Shown here one piece after another: positions 41,105-50,565 of a stretch of 64,000 bases of DNA. Under the pieces are notes generated by a model. The model ran no database searches. It worked only from the letters and a program-made list of their open reading frames with translations, and was not told where the DNA came from. The stretch is taken from NCBI GenBank assembly GCA_016713445.1, contig JADJPB010000004.1, forward strand, positions 186,001-250,000, given 5' to 3'. This DNA is from Bacteroidota bacterium. GTDB lineage: Bacteria > Bacteroidota > Bacteroidia > AKYH767-A > OLB10. The position numbers and the translations under genes were made by a program. Numbering within the stretch: position 1 is the stretch's first letter; each line of letters starts with the position of its first letter.

Positions 41105-41230
41105 TTTTTTTATTTAGTAAAGATTTATTTAATGGTAGATTATAAATCCCAAAACTGATCCATATCCGACCTAAAAGCAAATCCGCGAAAATCCTATTTA
41201 TCCGCATCATCCGCGCCTGCCTGCCGGCAG

Positions 41231-42672
41231 CTACTGTTTGGACACAAATCCATTAATTTAGTAGCATGGAAACCCCTAAACAACTCATTAATTTCGAAGG
41301 AGAACTTCGGGATAAACGCTTAGTAACCAGAGCGGACAAATTAGTTTCATCTTTAGTTATATCTCGAACAAGTTCTGTTCATGGTAGCACTAACTCCAAA
41401 GCCACTCAGAAAGGATTTTACAGATTTTTAGGAGAATGAAAATGTCAGGAACAAGAGTTGATAAGTGCTTTGACAAATAGATGCTTAAAAAAAAACGTAC
41501 AAGGAAGAGATGTTATAATACTACAAGATACTACTTCTAATGGTATAAATCATTTAAAAGGCAGCATAGAGGAAAATAGCGGCTTAGGTCTAGTGGGCAA
41601 CAAGACAGGGGCTGGGATTTTTATCTCATGTTAGCGTGGTTCTAGATGCTAATACAGAAGATATGTTGGGATATTCTGATGTTCAATTATGGCATCGAAA
41701 GAAGATAAATCAAATAATGCTACACGAATTTATAAGCAACAATCGATTCAAGAGAAAGAATCCTATAAATGGATAAAGGCGAGTGAAAACGCAAAAGCGC
41801 TACTATCGGAAGCCTCATCTATTACAATAATAGAAGATCGTGAAGGAGACATTTACGATCAATTTTGTATTGTGCCAGATGAACGTACCCACCTAATAAT
41901 AAGAAGCAGCTGAAAGGAATTTGGCTAATGGTAGTACAATGGATGCTGCCATAAAGAATCAAAGTTCTGAGCAACATCCATTCCGATAATAAAAGATTTA
42001 AGAAAAACAGAAAATTGCAAGAATAAGCACAGGTAGAAATTAAAGCATGCAAAGTGTCTTTAAAGCGACCACAAGGAAAATATATTAACAAGGAATTGCC
42101 TGAGCACAAAGAACTATTTGTAGTGAATGTTCAAAGAAAAGTGATAAAAATAAAGGATCCGATACACAGGCATTCTAACCACAATTGAAGTTCTAACAGT
42201 TGAAGATGCAGAAAAATCATTGAACGTTATAAACAAAGATGGTATATTGAACAATTGTTTCGCTTGACAAAGAAGCAAGGTTTTAAAATAGAGCAAACAC
42301 AACTTGAAAATGGCTGGGCAATTAGAAAACTTTATCTGTTGGTATTAGCAGCTGCGATAAAAGTAATGCAGCTCTACCTTGCATATGGAGTAGAAAAAAG
42401 TCAGCCAATCACAAATGTATTCGACAAAGAAGAAATAAAATGCTTGGAGAAAATTGAACAAAAATTAATAAAGACCGAAGCAACAACAAACCCAAATTCT
42501 CCTCAAGTATTAGCGTGGGCATCATGGATAATCGGAAGATTGGTGGTTGGAGGAAATCAAAACAAAACACCTGGTCCAATTATTTTACTAAAAGGCATAG
42601 AGAAATTTGAAAATATATATGAAGGATGGAAATTAGCATCAAATTATACTTAAAGTTGTGTCCAAACAGTAG
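41231..42672. mobile_element. IS4-type insertion sequence, 1442 bp, with 17-bp inverted repeats and 10-bp target duplication
   Basis: The ends are CTACTGTTTGGACACAA (41231-41247) and its exact reverse complement (42656-42672). The flanking CTGCCGGCAG at 41221-41230 and 42673-42682 is a direct 10-bp duplication. Removing the element and one copy restores CCTGCCTGCCGGCAGGCAGG, a perfect 20-bp palindrome. The element carries one degraded transposase gene. The duplication length fits the IS4 family. Confidence 0.85.
41266..42653 (+). pseudogene. IS4-family (Tn5-like) transposase, degraded
   Basis: The gene begins METPKQLINFEGELRDKRLV with the DKRL motif of the Tn5/IS50-type N-terminal domain and ends with MFRLTKKQGFKIEQTQLENG, the C-terminal catalytic-Glu region, followed by a conserved tail. 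The first segment stops at an in-frame TGA (41437-41439) after FYRFLGE. The frame continues with ELISALTNRCLKKNVQGRDV and IILQDTTSNGINHLKG (DDE first Asp region), then shifts near 41615 and several more times before 42255. An intact protein would be about 460 residues. The multiple defects make it inactive as written, unless they are sequencing errors, which is harder to argue here. Confidence 0.85.
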
Positions 42673-42886
42673 CTGCCGGCAGGCAGGTTCTATATTATGA
42701 ATATTATAAACAAAAAATAATCATAAAAGATCATAATAGATCATAATAAATCTGCGGCTAGAAAACATAGTTGCTGCAATAAATTATATAGCATCGAAAT
42801 TTTCTAGAATCGAGCATCGAGCATCAAGAATTAATTTCGAAGCGAAAAGTATTTTTTTCTAAAATTAAATCAAAGCAAAATCAAAA

Positions 42887-43374
42887 ATGGAAGATTATAA
42901 AATCCCTCCCAAACTCGCATCGGTCACGTACACTTAAAAGTTTCTGATCTTCAAAAGTCCCTCGATTTCTATTGCGGATTATTGGGTTTTGAAATCACCA
43001 CAATGTATGGCGAACAAGCTGCCTTTATTTCAGCCGGCGGCTACCATCACCACATCGGTCTCAACACTTGGCAAAGCAAGGGCGCAGGTCCAGCCGCACG
43101 TAATGCTGTCGGACTTTTTCACACCGCCATCTTATATCCCACACGAAAAGATTTAGCAATCATCTTTGACCGCCTTCGACAAGCAAGTTATCCATTAACC
43201 GGAGCTGCAGATCATTTAGTCTCTGAAGCACTCTATCTCGACGATCCCGACGGAAATGGTGTGGAACTGTATTGGGACAAACCCAAAGAACAATGGAAGT
43301 ACAATCCCGATGGCACCATCATCATGGACACCCTTCGTCTCGATTTGCAGGATTTGTTAAAGGAATTGATTTAA
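42887..43374 (+). CDS. Glyoxalase/VOC family protein (catechol 2,3-dioxygenase-like), one frameshift
   Basis: Joined, the protein is about 162 residues. After MEDYKIPPK the frame breaks near 42912 (one A missing) and resumes as RIGHVHLKVSDLQKSLDFY, the typical VOC opening with a metal-binding His. Further hallmarks are YHHHIGLNTW (second metal His), FHTAILYPTRKDL and LYLDDPDGNGVELYWDKP (metal Glu). It resembles CatE-like single-chain dioxygenases or glyoxalases with one of the two tandem VOC domains. The substrate is unknown. It lies downstream of the IS element in a repeat-rich stretch. Confidence 0.85.
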
Positions 43375-43681
43375 TAAATTCAGATTGATAGTTTACAATT
43401 TTTCAAATTGAAATTGATTGAAAAGAAATCTTAGATTTGTATTGGATGTAAATTAAAATGGTTGTCTGAAAAAAAATCAATTATAAATTGATTCCTCTTT
43501 TAAATTTACCATCCAGAAAATTTAAGGGACACAGCATTTACCAATCCACCATCGCGAAGCCTCGCGACACCAATCCACCATCGCGACCTCGCGACACCAA
43601 TTCGCCATCGCGAAGCCTCGCGACACCAATTCGCCATCGCGAAGCCTCGCGACACCAATTCGCCAATCCACCAATTCTCGA
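43375..43681. other. Repeat-containing intergenic region
   Basis: About 165 bp of AT-rich DNA are followed by a tandem-repeat tract at 43540-43676. No gene is supported; the open frame across the repeats only reads SPSRPRDTN-type repeats. Confidence 0.5.
43540..43676. repeat. Tandem repeat of about 26 bp containing the palindrome TCGCGAAGCCTCGCGA
   Basis: Four full units and one partial unit of ACCAATTCGCCATCGCGAAG then CCTCGCGAC occur in direct tandem; the first two have CCACC for CGCC and the second lacks four bases. Each unit can fold as the hairpin TCGCGA-AGCC-TCGCGA or close to it. It ends just before the start codon of the next gene at 43682. Confidence 0.85.
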
Positions 43682-44266
43682 ATGAATTATCTCGCTCATC
43701 TATATCTCTCTGGTAACAACGATCAACTAAAAATCGGGAACTTCATCGCCGATCACGTCAAAGGATCGGCAATCGAAAACTATTCGGGAGATGTTTTAGC
43801 GGGAATTCATTTGCATCGTTTAATCGATCCATTCACCGATCAACATCCTGTAGTTGCAATTACCAACGCTCGACTCCGTCCCGATTTTCGTAAATACGCT
43901 CCCGTGATATCCGATGTCTTCTTCGATCATTTTTTAGCTCGTAACTGGAGTCAATATCATCATTTATCATTGGAAGAATTTGCGCAAAATAGCTATGCAT
44001 TGATGCGAGCGAATGAGCATTTACTTCCACTTCGAGCTTTGAATATGTTGAATTATATGGAACCACAGAATTGGTTATTGCATTATGCAAGTTTCCATGG
44101 AATGGAAAAAGCATTGACTGGTTTATCGCGAAGAACAAAGTTCGTTTCTCACATGGACAAAGCCCATCTTTTCCTACAAGAACATTATCAGGATTTTGAA
44201 AATGATTTTGAATTGTACTTTAAGGATGTTCGATTATATGTTGCTGCTTTGTCTGAATTGAAATAA
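43682..44266 (+). CDS. Acyl carrier protein phosphodiesterase (AcpH, DUF479)
   Basis: The 194-residue protein starts MNYLAHLYLSGNN and contains IGNFIADHVKG, LAGIHLHRLIDPFTD and VISDVFFDHFLARNW, the His/Asp-rich metal-binding segments of the AcpH family. AcpH removes the 4'-phosphopantetheine group from holo-ACP. The start is the ATG directly after the repeat tract at 43540-43676, so regulatory sequence in the repeat may matter. It is intact and converges on the Kazal-domain gene at 44286. Confidence 0.9.
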   Translation: MNYLAHLYLSGNNDQLKIGNFIADHVKGSAIENYSGDVLAGIHLHRLIDPFTDQHPVVAITNARLRPDFRKYAPVISDVFFDHFLARNWSQYHHLSLEEFAQNSYALMRANEHLLPLRALNMLNYMEPQNWLLHYASFHGMEKALTGLSRRTKFVSHMDKAHLFLQEHYQDFENDFELYFKDVRLYVAALSELK

Positions 44267-44285
44267 AAAATAGCAACTATTTATT

Positions 44286-44843
44286 TTAAAAATTAGATTG
44301 ACTTTTTATAAATTTGATAATCTTCCTTTCGCCGTCATAAATGGCTTCTAAAATGTAGACCCCCTGATTCCAACTTCGTACATCGATAGAAATAGTATTA
44401 TAAGCTCCTAGTGTAGGTCCGGGGAAATAATTTTGTGCCATAGGGAAGTTGCCTTGAAACTGCGTTCTCCCATATGAATTAAAGATATTTATACTCATAT
44501 ATCCGTTCGAGCCCATGTATGCTTTTAAGTTAACGGTGTTTTCACTTGGGTCAATTACCGATGGATTTAAATCGAGATCAAAATTCCCACAGATCCCATT
44601 ATAGTAACCGCAGATGTAAAAACCATATTTATTTAAAGCAAAACAATCATTTCGATAGGTTTTACCATCACATGCACAAACAGGATTGTAGTCGCCGGTG
44701 CAGGTAAAGAAAATATTTTCCTGCTTTGTTGAATCTTTACATGGATTGCAAAATTGAGATTGTGCCGATGCATCCATCCCAAAAAAAAGGAGAAACAGGC
44801 AAATCAAACTCACTTTATTATATTTATTCGACTTACTCATCAC
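44286..44843 (-). CDS. Secreted Kazal-domain protein with T9SS tail
   Basis: The 185-residue protein has a signal peptide (VSLICLFLLFFGMDASAQ). Residues about 38-86 form a Kazal-type protease-inhibitor domain: CTGDYNPVCACDGKTYRNDC with VCACDGKTYRNDC as the core signature, followed by CGYYNGIC. The C-terminal 90 residues (DLDLNPSVID to IIKFIKSQSNF) look like a short T9SS sorting domain (INIFNSYGRTQFQG, GVYILEAIYDGERKIIKFI). It would be secreted to the surface or medium, perhaps to block serine proteases. Target protease unknown. The gene is intact. Confidence 0.85.
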   Translation of the reverse strand: MMSKSNKYNKVSLICLFLLFFGMDASAQSQFCNPCKDSTKQENIFFTCTGDYNPVCACDGKTYRNDCFALNKYGFYICGYYNGICGNFDLDLNPSVIDPSENTVNLKAYMGSNGYMSINIFNSYGRTQFQGNFPMAQNYFPGPTLGAYNTISIDVRSWNQGVYILEAIYDGERKIIKFIKSQSNF

Positions 44844-45286
44844 TTACAAAGTTAACCCAATTATAGTCCATACGAAACGATTTAAGGGTGTTTTTAGTCT
44901 GCACCTACGGGAATTCATCCGTTTTATGGGTAAAAATCAAGGTTTTTAATATTTATCACCCCATAATCCCATCGCCCTTTCGACTTCGCTCAGGGTATTC
45001 ATTTTCGCCCTTTCGCCTTTCGTGCCTGCCTGCCACCTTGCCTCTGCGTAGCTTCGGCGAAGCAAGGAGCTTTAGCGAAGGTAGGTTTATTCGCTCCCGA
45101 TAGCTATCAGGATCGCGTATCATCGTATCAGCGTATTCGTAAAATTCGTGCTGTAAATTGCACGATTCGTATCGCGAACCTCGCGACGTATCCATCGACC
45201 TTCGCATTTCGTGTTTATTCGATTATTCGCGTCCATGTGCGTGCAAACAATCTCTATCTCCCAAAAAACAGAATAGCGTCCAACAA
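44844..45286. other. Intergenic region with palindromic fragments
   Basis: About 440 bp without a supported gene. It includes a CCTGCCTGCC stretch (45024-45033), GCTTCGGCGAAGC (45051-45063), and CCCGATAGCTATCAGGAT (45097-45114), a palindrome frequent between Bacteroidota genes. The rest is a mixture of short CG-rich phrases such as CGCGAACCTCGCGA. Confidence 0.5.
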
Positions 45287-46045
45287 TTATTCTCCAATCA
45301 GAACTGCCGCCGCGTACTCCCTATTCAACCTCGCAATATTAGTAACCGAAATTCCTTTCGGACATTCCGCCTCGCAAGCTTCTGTGTTCGTACAAGCGCC
45401 GAATCCAGCTTCATCATGTACTTTCAACATATCGATCACTCGTTTTTTCGCTTCTACACGACCTTGTGGTAATAATGCATATTGAGAAACTTTTGCAGAT
45501 AAGAATAACATCGCCGAGCTATTTTTACAAGCCGCAACGCAAGCTCCACAACCAATACATGCTGCAGAATTAAAAGCTTCATCAGCATTTACTTTTGAAA
45601 CCGGAATGCTATTCGCATCTGGAGTACTTCCAGTATTGACAGAAACATATCCACCCGCTTGCTGTATTTTTTCAAAAGCTTGACGATCTACAATCAAATC
45701 ACGAATCACCGGAAATGCGGCTGCTCTCCATGGCTCGATCACAATAGTTTCTCCATTGGTAAAACTGCGCATATGCAATTGACAAGCGGTAACACCTTTC
45801 ACGGGTCCATGCGCGCGACCGTTGATGTACATGCTGCACATCCCGCAAATACCTTCGCGACAATCATGGTCAAAAGCAATAGGATCTTTTCCCGCTTTGG
45901 TTAAATCTTCATTCACCACATCTAACATCTCTAAAAAAGACATGTCTGGACTCACTCCTGTTGCTGCATAGGTTTCGAAACGTCCGCTTTCTTTTGCGTT
46001 TTTTTGTCTCCAAACTTTTAACGTAAGATTCATATTTCCACTCAT
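45287..46045 (-). CDS. sdhB: Succinate dehydrogenase / fumarate reductase iron-sulfur subunit
   Basis: SdhB passes electrons from the flavoprotein to the membrane quinone site. The 252-residue protein has the [2Fe-2S] ligands in CREGICGMCSMYING followed by a later Cys, the [4Fe-4S] motif CIGCGACVAACKN, and CTNTEACEAECPKG for the [3Fe-4S] centre. It starts MSGNMNLTLKVWRQKN; the internal Met at residue 5 could also be the start. It is the third gene of the sdhC-sdhA-sdhB operon (minus strand) and is intact. Confidence 0.95.
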   Translation of the reverse strand: MSGNMNLTLKVWRQKNAKESGRFETYAATGVSPDMSFLEMLDVVNEDLTKAGKDPIAFDHDCREGICGMCSMYINGRAHGPVKGVTACQLHMRSFTNGETIVIEPWRAAAFPVIRDLIVDRQAFEKIQQAGGYVSVNTGSTPDANSIPVSKVNADEAFNSAACIGCGACVAACKNSSAMLFLSAKVSQYALLPQGRVEAKKRVIDMLKVHDEAGFGACTNTEACEAECPKGISVTNIARLNREYAAAVLIGE

Positions 46046-46099
46046 AGGATTTTATTTTTTATCCTGTTGTAATAAACAGGAGCAAGGTTCAATTGATTT

Positions 46100-48011
46100 T
46101 TATTTATAAGAACGTTGAGTAAGTTTAACACTTTCAAACACTAAATCTTCTTTGTGTAATTCATGCGGTTGGTTGTCGCCTTTGTATTCCCAAGCCGCCA
46201 CATAAGCATAGCCTTCGTCATCTCGTCGAGCTTCATTTTCCGGTGTTTGATATTCCTCTCGGAAATGTCCACCACAACTTTCATTGCGATTCAATGCATC
46301 CACCATCATCAACTCGCCTAACTCTAAATAATCAGCAACACGACCTGCTTTTTCTAAATTCTGATTTAACTCTTGTTCACCACCAGGTACCAATAAATTT
46401 TCCCAGAATTCAGCGCGAAGTTTTTTAATTTTTTCAATGCCTGCAGTTAATCCTTCCGCCGTACGACCCATTCCACAATGGTTCCACATCAAAAGTCCTA
46501 ACTCACGATGAAACTCATGCACTGTTTTCTTTCCTTTTATGTTGAGGAGTTTTTGCAAACGATCTTTTACTTTTTGCTCAGCATCCATAAATTCCGGACT
46601 ATCATTCGCAATAGGAGTACGCTCCACATCCGATAAATAATCGCCAATGGTATAGGGTAAAACGAAGTATCCATCTGCCAAGCCTTGCATCAATGCCGAA
46701 GCACCTAAACGATTTGCACCATGATCACTAAAATTAGCTTCGCCACAGGCATACAATCCTGGAACAGTTGTCATCAAATTATAATCAACCCAAAGTCCAC
46801 CCATGGTATAATGCACCGCTGGATAAATCATCATCGGCGTTTTGTACGGATTTTCACCAGTGATTTGCTTATACATATCAAACAAGTTTCCGTATTACGC
46901 TTCTACTGCTTTTTCACCAGTACGTTTAATGACATCACTGAAGTCGAGGTACACGGCTAATCCAGTATTTCCAACTCCAAATCCTTTATCACACATATCT
47001 TTCGCTGCACGAGATGCAATATCACGTGGAACTAAATTTCCAAAGGATGGATAACGTCTTTCTAAATAATAATCTCTTTCTGCTTCTGGAATATCAACAG
47101 GCTTGCGTGTATCTCCTTTTTGCTTAGGCACCCATATACGTCCATCGTTACGCAACGACTCCGACATCAACGTTAATTTACTTTGATGATCACCCGATAC
47201 CGGAATACATGTAGGATGAATTTGTGTGAAGCATGGGTTGCCAAAGTAAGCTCCTTTTTTATGCGCTCTCCAAATGGCAGTTGCATTGGATCCACGTGCA
47301 TATGTTGTTAAATAAAATACATTTCCATATCCACCGGTTGCTAATACAACCGCGTGCGCACTATGTCTTTCAATTTCTCCTGTTATTAAGTCACGAGCAA
47401 TAATTCCTCTTGCTTGTCCATCTACCATCACCACCTCTAACATTTCGTGACGCGTATAACTCTGAATTTTTCCTTCGCCAATCATTCGATTCATGGCAGA
47501 GTATGCACCTAACAAAAGTTGTTGTCCGGTTTGACCCTTCGCATAAAACGTTCTCGATACTTGCGCACCACCAAATGAACGATTATCCAATAATCCACCA
47601 TATTCACGAGCAAAAGGAACACCTTGCGCTACGCATTGATCGATGATGTTAACACTCACTTGTGCTAAACGATGTACGTTTGCTTCACGCGCTCTGTAAT
47701 CACCGCCTTTCACGGTATCATAAAACAAACGGTAAACACTATCACCATCGTTGCGATAATTTTTGCTGCATTAATTCCTCCTTGTGCAGCAATACTGTGT
47801 GCGCGACGTGGTGAATCTTGAAAGCAAAATGTTTTTACGTTGTATCCGAGTTCAGCAAGAGAAGCTGCTGCAGAAGCACCGCTAAACCTGTTCCAACAAT
47901 GATCACATCGTACTTACGTTTGTTCGCAGGATTAACTAATTTGCATTTGAACTTATGATTGTCCCACTTTTCAGAAAGTGGTCCTGCTGGTATTTTTGAA
48001 TCGAGTTTCAT
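46100..48011 (-). CDS. sdhA: Succinate dehydrogenase / fumarate reductase flavoprotein subunit with two frameshifts and one in-frame stop
   Basis: SdhA oxidises succinate to fumarate with covalent FAD. The N-terminus KYDVIIVGTGLAG is the dinucleotide-binding fold. The frame breaks near 47893 (one base missing before GGTGCTTCTGC) and near 47755 (one A missing, AAKNYRNDGDS when repaired). HSAHAVVLATGGYGNVF, NPCFTQIHPTCIPV (substrate-site His and Arg region) and GLYACGEANFSDHGANRLGA are typical. At 46895-46897 a TAA interrupts EKAVEA-YGNLFDMYKQITGENP with no change of frame; the family has Lys or Arg there. The total is about 637 residues. The gene begins 17 bp after the sdhC stop. Confidence 0.93.
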
Positions 48012-48028
48012 TCGATGTAGGTCTTTAA

Positions 48029-48814
48029 TTAACGAGTTAAGAAATAAATGGGCATGGCAGCAAACAAGGCGGGAATGATAATAGCAAATACAAATGTTCC
48101 AATGCCCTTAATGAGTCCTTCGTAATTTTTACCACGAAGGCTCAAGGTTTGAAATGCACTTTGGAAACCGTGAAGTAAATGATAAGAAAGTCCTAGCATG
48201 CTTATTACATAAAAGGCAACTACAAGCGGATCTTTAAATGCAGTTTCAACAACACCATAAAGGTTTTTACAAATTATGATTTTGTTGCCCATATAATCCA
48301 TGGTAGCAGGCTTCAAATTTTGTGCTTTCGCATCTGCAGCCGTAATCACTTCTTCTTTTAAAACATTATCCGTCGTAGCTTCCACTACGTATGTCTTCCA
48401 ATCCATTTCACCAAACTTGTATTCATACCAAAAGTGGATAAGATGAGTCGCGATAAAGATGAGAAGGATCGTTCCTAAAATCCCCATATTGCGAGAAGCC
48501 CAAGTAGTGCCTGTATTGTTTTTCTTCCCTTCGTATTTAACAGGACGGGCCTTCATATTCTTTGCTACCAGGTAAAAACCATTGATCGCATGAATGATGA
48601 TCGTCGCATAAAGGAGGTAAGAGATAATTTTGATAGGCGGAAACGTGGTCATGAAAACCGTGTATTGGTTAAATGCCAAGCCTCCATCGTCTTTAAATAA
48701 AGCTAAATTGCCTGATACATGGACGATTAGGAAAAGACTGAGGAAGAGCCCCGTCAAGGCCATCAACCACTTTTTCCCTACGGATGAGTTGAGGAACTCA
48801 AATAAATTTGTCAT
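48029..48814 (-). CDS. sdhC: Succinate dehydrogenase cytochrome b subunit
   Basis: The 261-residue protein has five membrane helices and candidate haem-ligand histidines in LIVHVSGNLALF, TIIIHAINGFYL, IATHLIHFWYEY and LSYHLLHGFQS. It matches the single-subunit di-haem cytochrome b of the Bacteroidota succinate:quinone reductase (about 225-260 residues), which anchors SdhAB and reacts with menaquinone. It is the promoter-proximal gene of the operon and intact. The 48-residue insertion between helices 3 and 4 (KFGEMDWKTYVVEATTDNVL region) is in the usual place. Confidence 0.92.
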   Translation of the reverse strand: MTNLFEFLNSSVGKKWLMALTGLFLSLFLIVHVSGNLALFKDDGGLAFNQYTVFMTTFPPIKIISYLLYATIIIHAINGFYLVAKNMKARPVKYEGKKNNTGTTWASRNMGILGTILLIFIATHLIHFWYEYKFGEMDWKTYVVEATTDNVLKEEVITAADAKAQNLKPATMDYMGNKIIICKNLYGVVETAFKDPLVVAFYVISMLGLSYHLLHGFQSAFQTLSLRGKNYEGLIKGIGTFVFAIIIPALFAAMPIYFLTR

Positions 48815-49124
48815 AATTCTTAGATATTCTAGGATAATGAATGCAAAATTCTTGTGAATAGTTGCTTTTGAATGCTACAAATTTAATTCTAATTTGTTTT
48901 GATGGGTCTTAAGATTTCGTTTTTTTTTAGCCAATTTTAAAAATATTAGGTGGCCGAATCATGCTTTAAGATAACACGTTAATGGCTTGGTGGTTTGGTC
49001 ACTTAATTGTAGTTTTATGAGAGATTTCATCACATAATTATTACTTGAACTGTAGCTTGGAATTCTCTATTGATTATATTTGCAAATACTCAAATTATCT
49101 AATCCTTTTCTAAACTAATCTCCT
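48815..49124. other. Divergent intergenic region between sdhC and the M24 aminopeptidase
   Basis: About 310 AT-rich bases with no gene. The right end holds TATATTTG (49075-49082), a candidate -7 box for the aminopeptidase 43 bases before its ATG. No clear box for the sdh operon was found. Confidence 0.4.
49075..49082 (+). promoter_or_regulatory. Candidate -7 box TATATTTG for the M24 aminopeptidase
   Basis: TATATTTG fits TAnnTTTG. TTG triplets lie 15 and 27 bases upstream, neither at the ideal distance. The downstream ATG is at 49125. Confidence 0.35.
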
Positions 49125-50537
49125 ATGAAATACCCATCTATTGATGCACAATTATTTATTGAAAATAGAAAGCGATTTGTAACTAAGCTTAAACCGAATT
49201 CGATTGCATTTTTGAACGCGAATGATGAAATGCCTAGAAATGGGGATGCTAATTTCCTCTTTCGTCAAAATTCTGATCTCTTTTATCTGAGCGGAATTGA
49301 TCAAGAGCAAACAATTTTGGTGTTGTTTCCGGATGCGCCACTTCCCCGATATAGAGAAATTCTTTTTGTTAGAAAGACAAATGAACATATCGCTATTTGG
49401 GAAGGTCATAAATATTCTAAGGAAGAGGCTCGCGCTGCCTCCGGAATTCAAAGTGTGTATTGGATCGACGACTACAATAGCATTATTCCAATGTTGATGA
49501 ATCATTGCGAGAATGTTTATGTAAATATTAATGAAAATGATCGTTTTTCTTCTGAGGTTCCGTACCGTGATTTACGTTTTGCACAAAATATGAAGTCGAC
49601 ATATGCCGGACATAATTTCGAGCGATTGGGGCCTGCTTTAGCTTCTCTTCGTGCCATTAAGCATGATATTGAAATTAAGCTGATGCAAAAGGCAATGGAA
49701 ATCACAGAAAAGGCTTTTCGCAGAGTGTTGCGCTTTGTGAAGCCTGGAGTAATGGAGTACGAAATTGAAGCGGAAATTATTCATGAGTTCATTCGTAAAC
49801 GTGCCAATGGTCACGCTTACAATCCCATCATTGCATCCGGTCCGAGTGCTTGTATTTTGCATTATAATGAGAACAACAGAGCATGTAAAGCCGGAGATGT
49901 TATTTTGATGGATTTTGGCGCAGAGTATGCAAATTATGCTGCTGATTTAACACGTTGTGTGCCCGTAAGTGGTGAGTTTTCTCAACGCCAACGCGATGTA
50001 TATAATGCTGTTTTGAGAGTGATGAAGGGCGCTACCAAAATGTTGGTTCCCGGAAATACAATTGAGAAGTATCATGTAGAAGTAGGCTTATTGATGGAAG
50101 CAGAGTTGCTTGATCTAGGACTTATTTCTAAGAGCGATATTAAGAATCAAAATCCAGAATTGCCTGCCTACAAAAAGTATTTTATGCATGGCACTTCGCA
50201 TTTCCTTGGATTGGATGTGCACGATATTGGCAATCGCTATGAACCAATGCAACCCGGAATGGTTTTCACTTGCGAACCTGGAATTTATATCCCAGAAGAA
50301 GGTTTAGGTATTCGATTGGAAAACGACATTTTAGTTACCTCGAAAGATCCCGTTGATTTAATGGCTTCTATCCCTGTAGAAATTGAAGATATTGAAGAAT
50401 TAATGAGAGGCGAAGCCCAGAAGCTCGATCTGTATCGCATAAATAAATTTATTTTTGGCAAAGCAAAGGACAAAGTCCTGAATCGTGTTGTGTTCAGAAG
50501 CAAGCAAGGCGCCGCTTATCATCGCGAATTTTATTGA
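49125..50537 (+). CDS. Xaa-Pro aminopeptidase (M24B family)
   Basis: The 470-residue protein has an N-terminal AMP_N domain (MKYPSIDAQLFIENRKRF, FRQNSDLFYLSGIDQEQTIL) and a C-terminal pita-bread metallopeptidase domain. The five metal ligands are visible in LMDFGAEYANYAADLTRC (two Asp), HGTSHFLGLDVHD (His), CEPGIYI (Glu) and IRLENDILV (Glu). It would remove an N-terminal residue before proline. The gene is intact. The last 55 bp of sequence near its 3' end (50465-50519) recur directly downstream at 50566-50620. Confidence 0.93.
   Translation: MKYPSIDAQLFIENRKRFVTKLKPNSIAFLNANDEMPRNGDANFLFRQNSDLFYLSGIDQEQTILVLFPDAPLPRYREILFVRKTNEHIAIWEGHKYSKEEARAASGIQSVYWIDDYNSIIPMLMNHCENVYVNINENDRFSSEVPYRDLRFAQNMKSTYAGHNFERLGPALASLRAIKHDIEIKLMQKAMEITEKAFRRVLRFVKPGVMEYEIEAEIIHEFIRKRANGHAYNPIIASGPSACILHYNENNRACKAGDVILMDFGAEYANYAADLTRCVPVSGEFSQRQRDVYNAVLRVMKGATKMLVPGNTIEKYHVEVGLLMEAELLDLGLISKSDIKNQNPELPAYKKYFMHGTSHFLGLDVHDIGNRYEPMQPGMVFTCEPGIYIPEEGLGIRLENDILVTSKDPVDLMASIPVEIEDIEELMRGEAQKLDLYRINKFIFGKAKDKVLNRVVFRSKQGAAYHREFY
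50465..50519. repeat. 55-bp direct repeat, copy inside the aminopeptidase gene
   Basis: The sequence beginning AAAGGACAAAGTCCTGAATC and ending GGCGCCGCTTAT is identical to 50566-50620, 101 bp downstream. This copy encodes part of the C-terminus (KDKVLNRVVFRSKQGAAY). Confidence 0.95.
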
Positions 50538-50565
50538 GGGAGCATCTGAGTTTAATTCGAAATCA

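Noticed and set aside
41216..42687. 32-bp perfect inverted repeats as the true ends of the IS
   Set aside because: The outer 15 bp belong to the palindromic target and its duplication (CTGCCGGCAG on both sides). The element's own inverted repeat is 17 bp.
43540..43676. Possible CRISPR array or repeat-protein gene (open frame reading SPSRPRDTN repeats)
   Set aside because: No unique spacers are present, and the frame is only open because the repeat lacks stops. The composition does not look like a protein gene.
22844..46897. Stop-codon recoding as an explanation for in-frame stops
   Set aside because: TAA, TAG and TGA all interrupt genes, and intact genes end in the same codons. A single reassigned codon cannot explain this.
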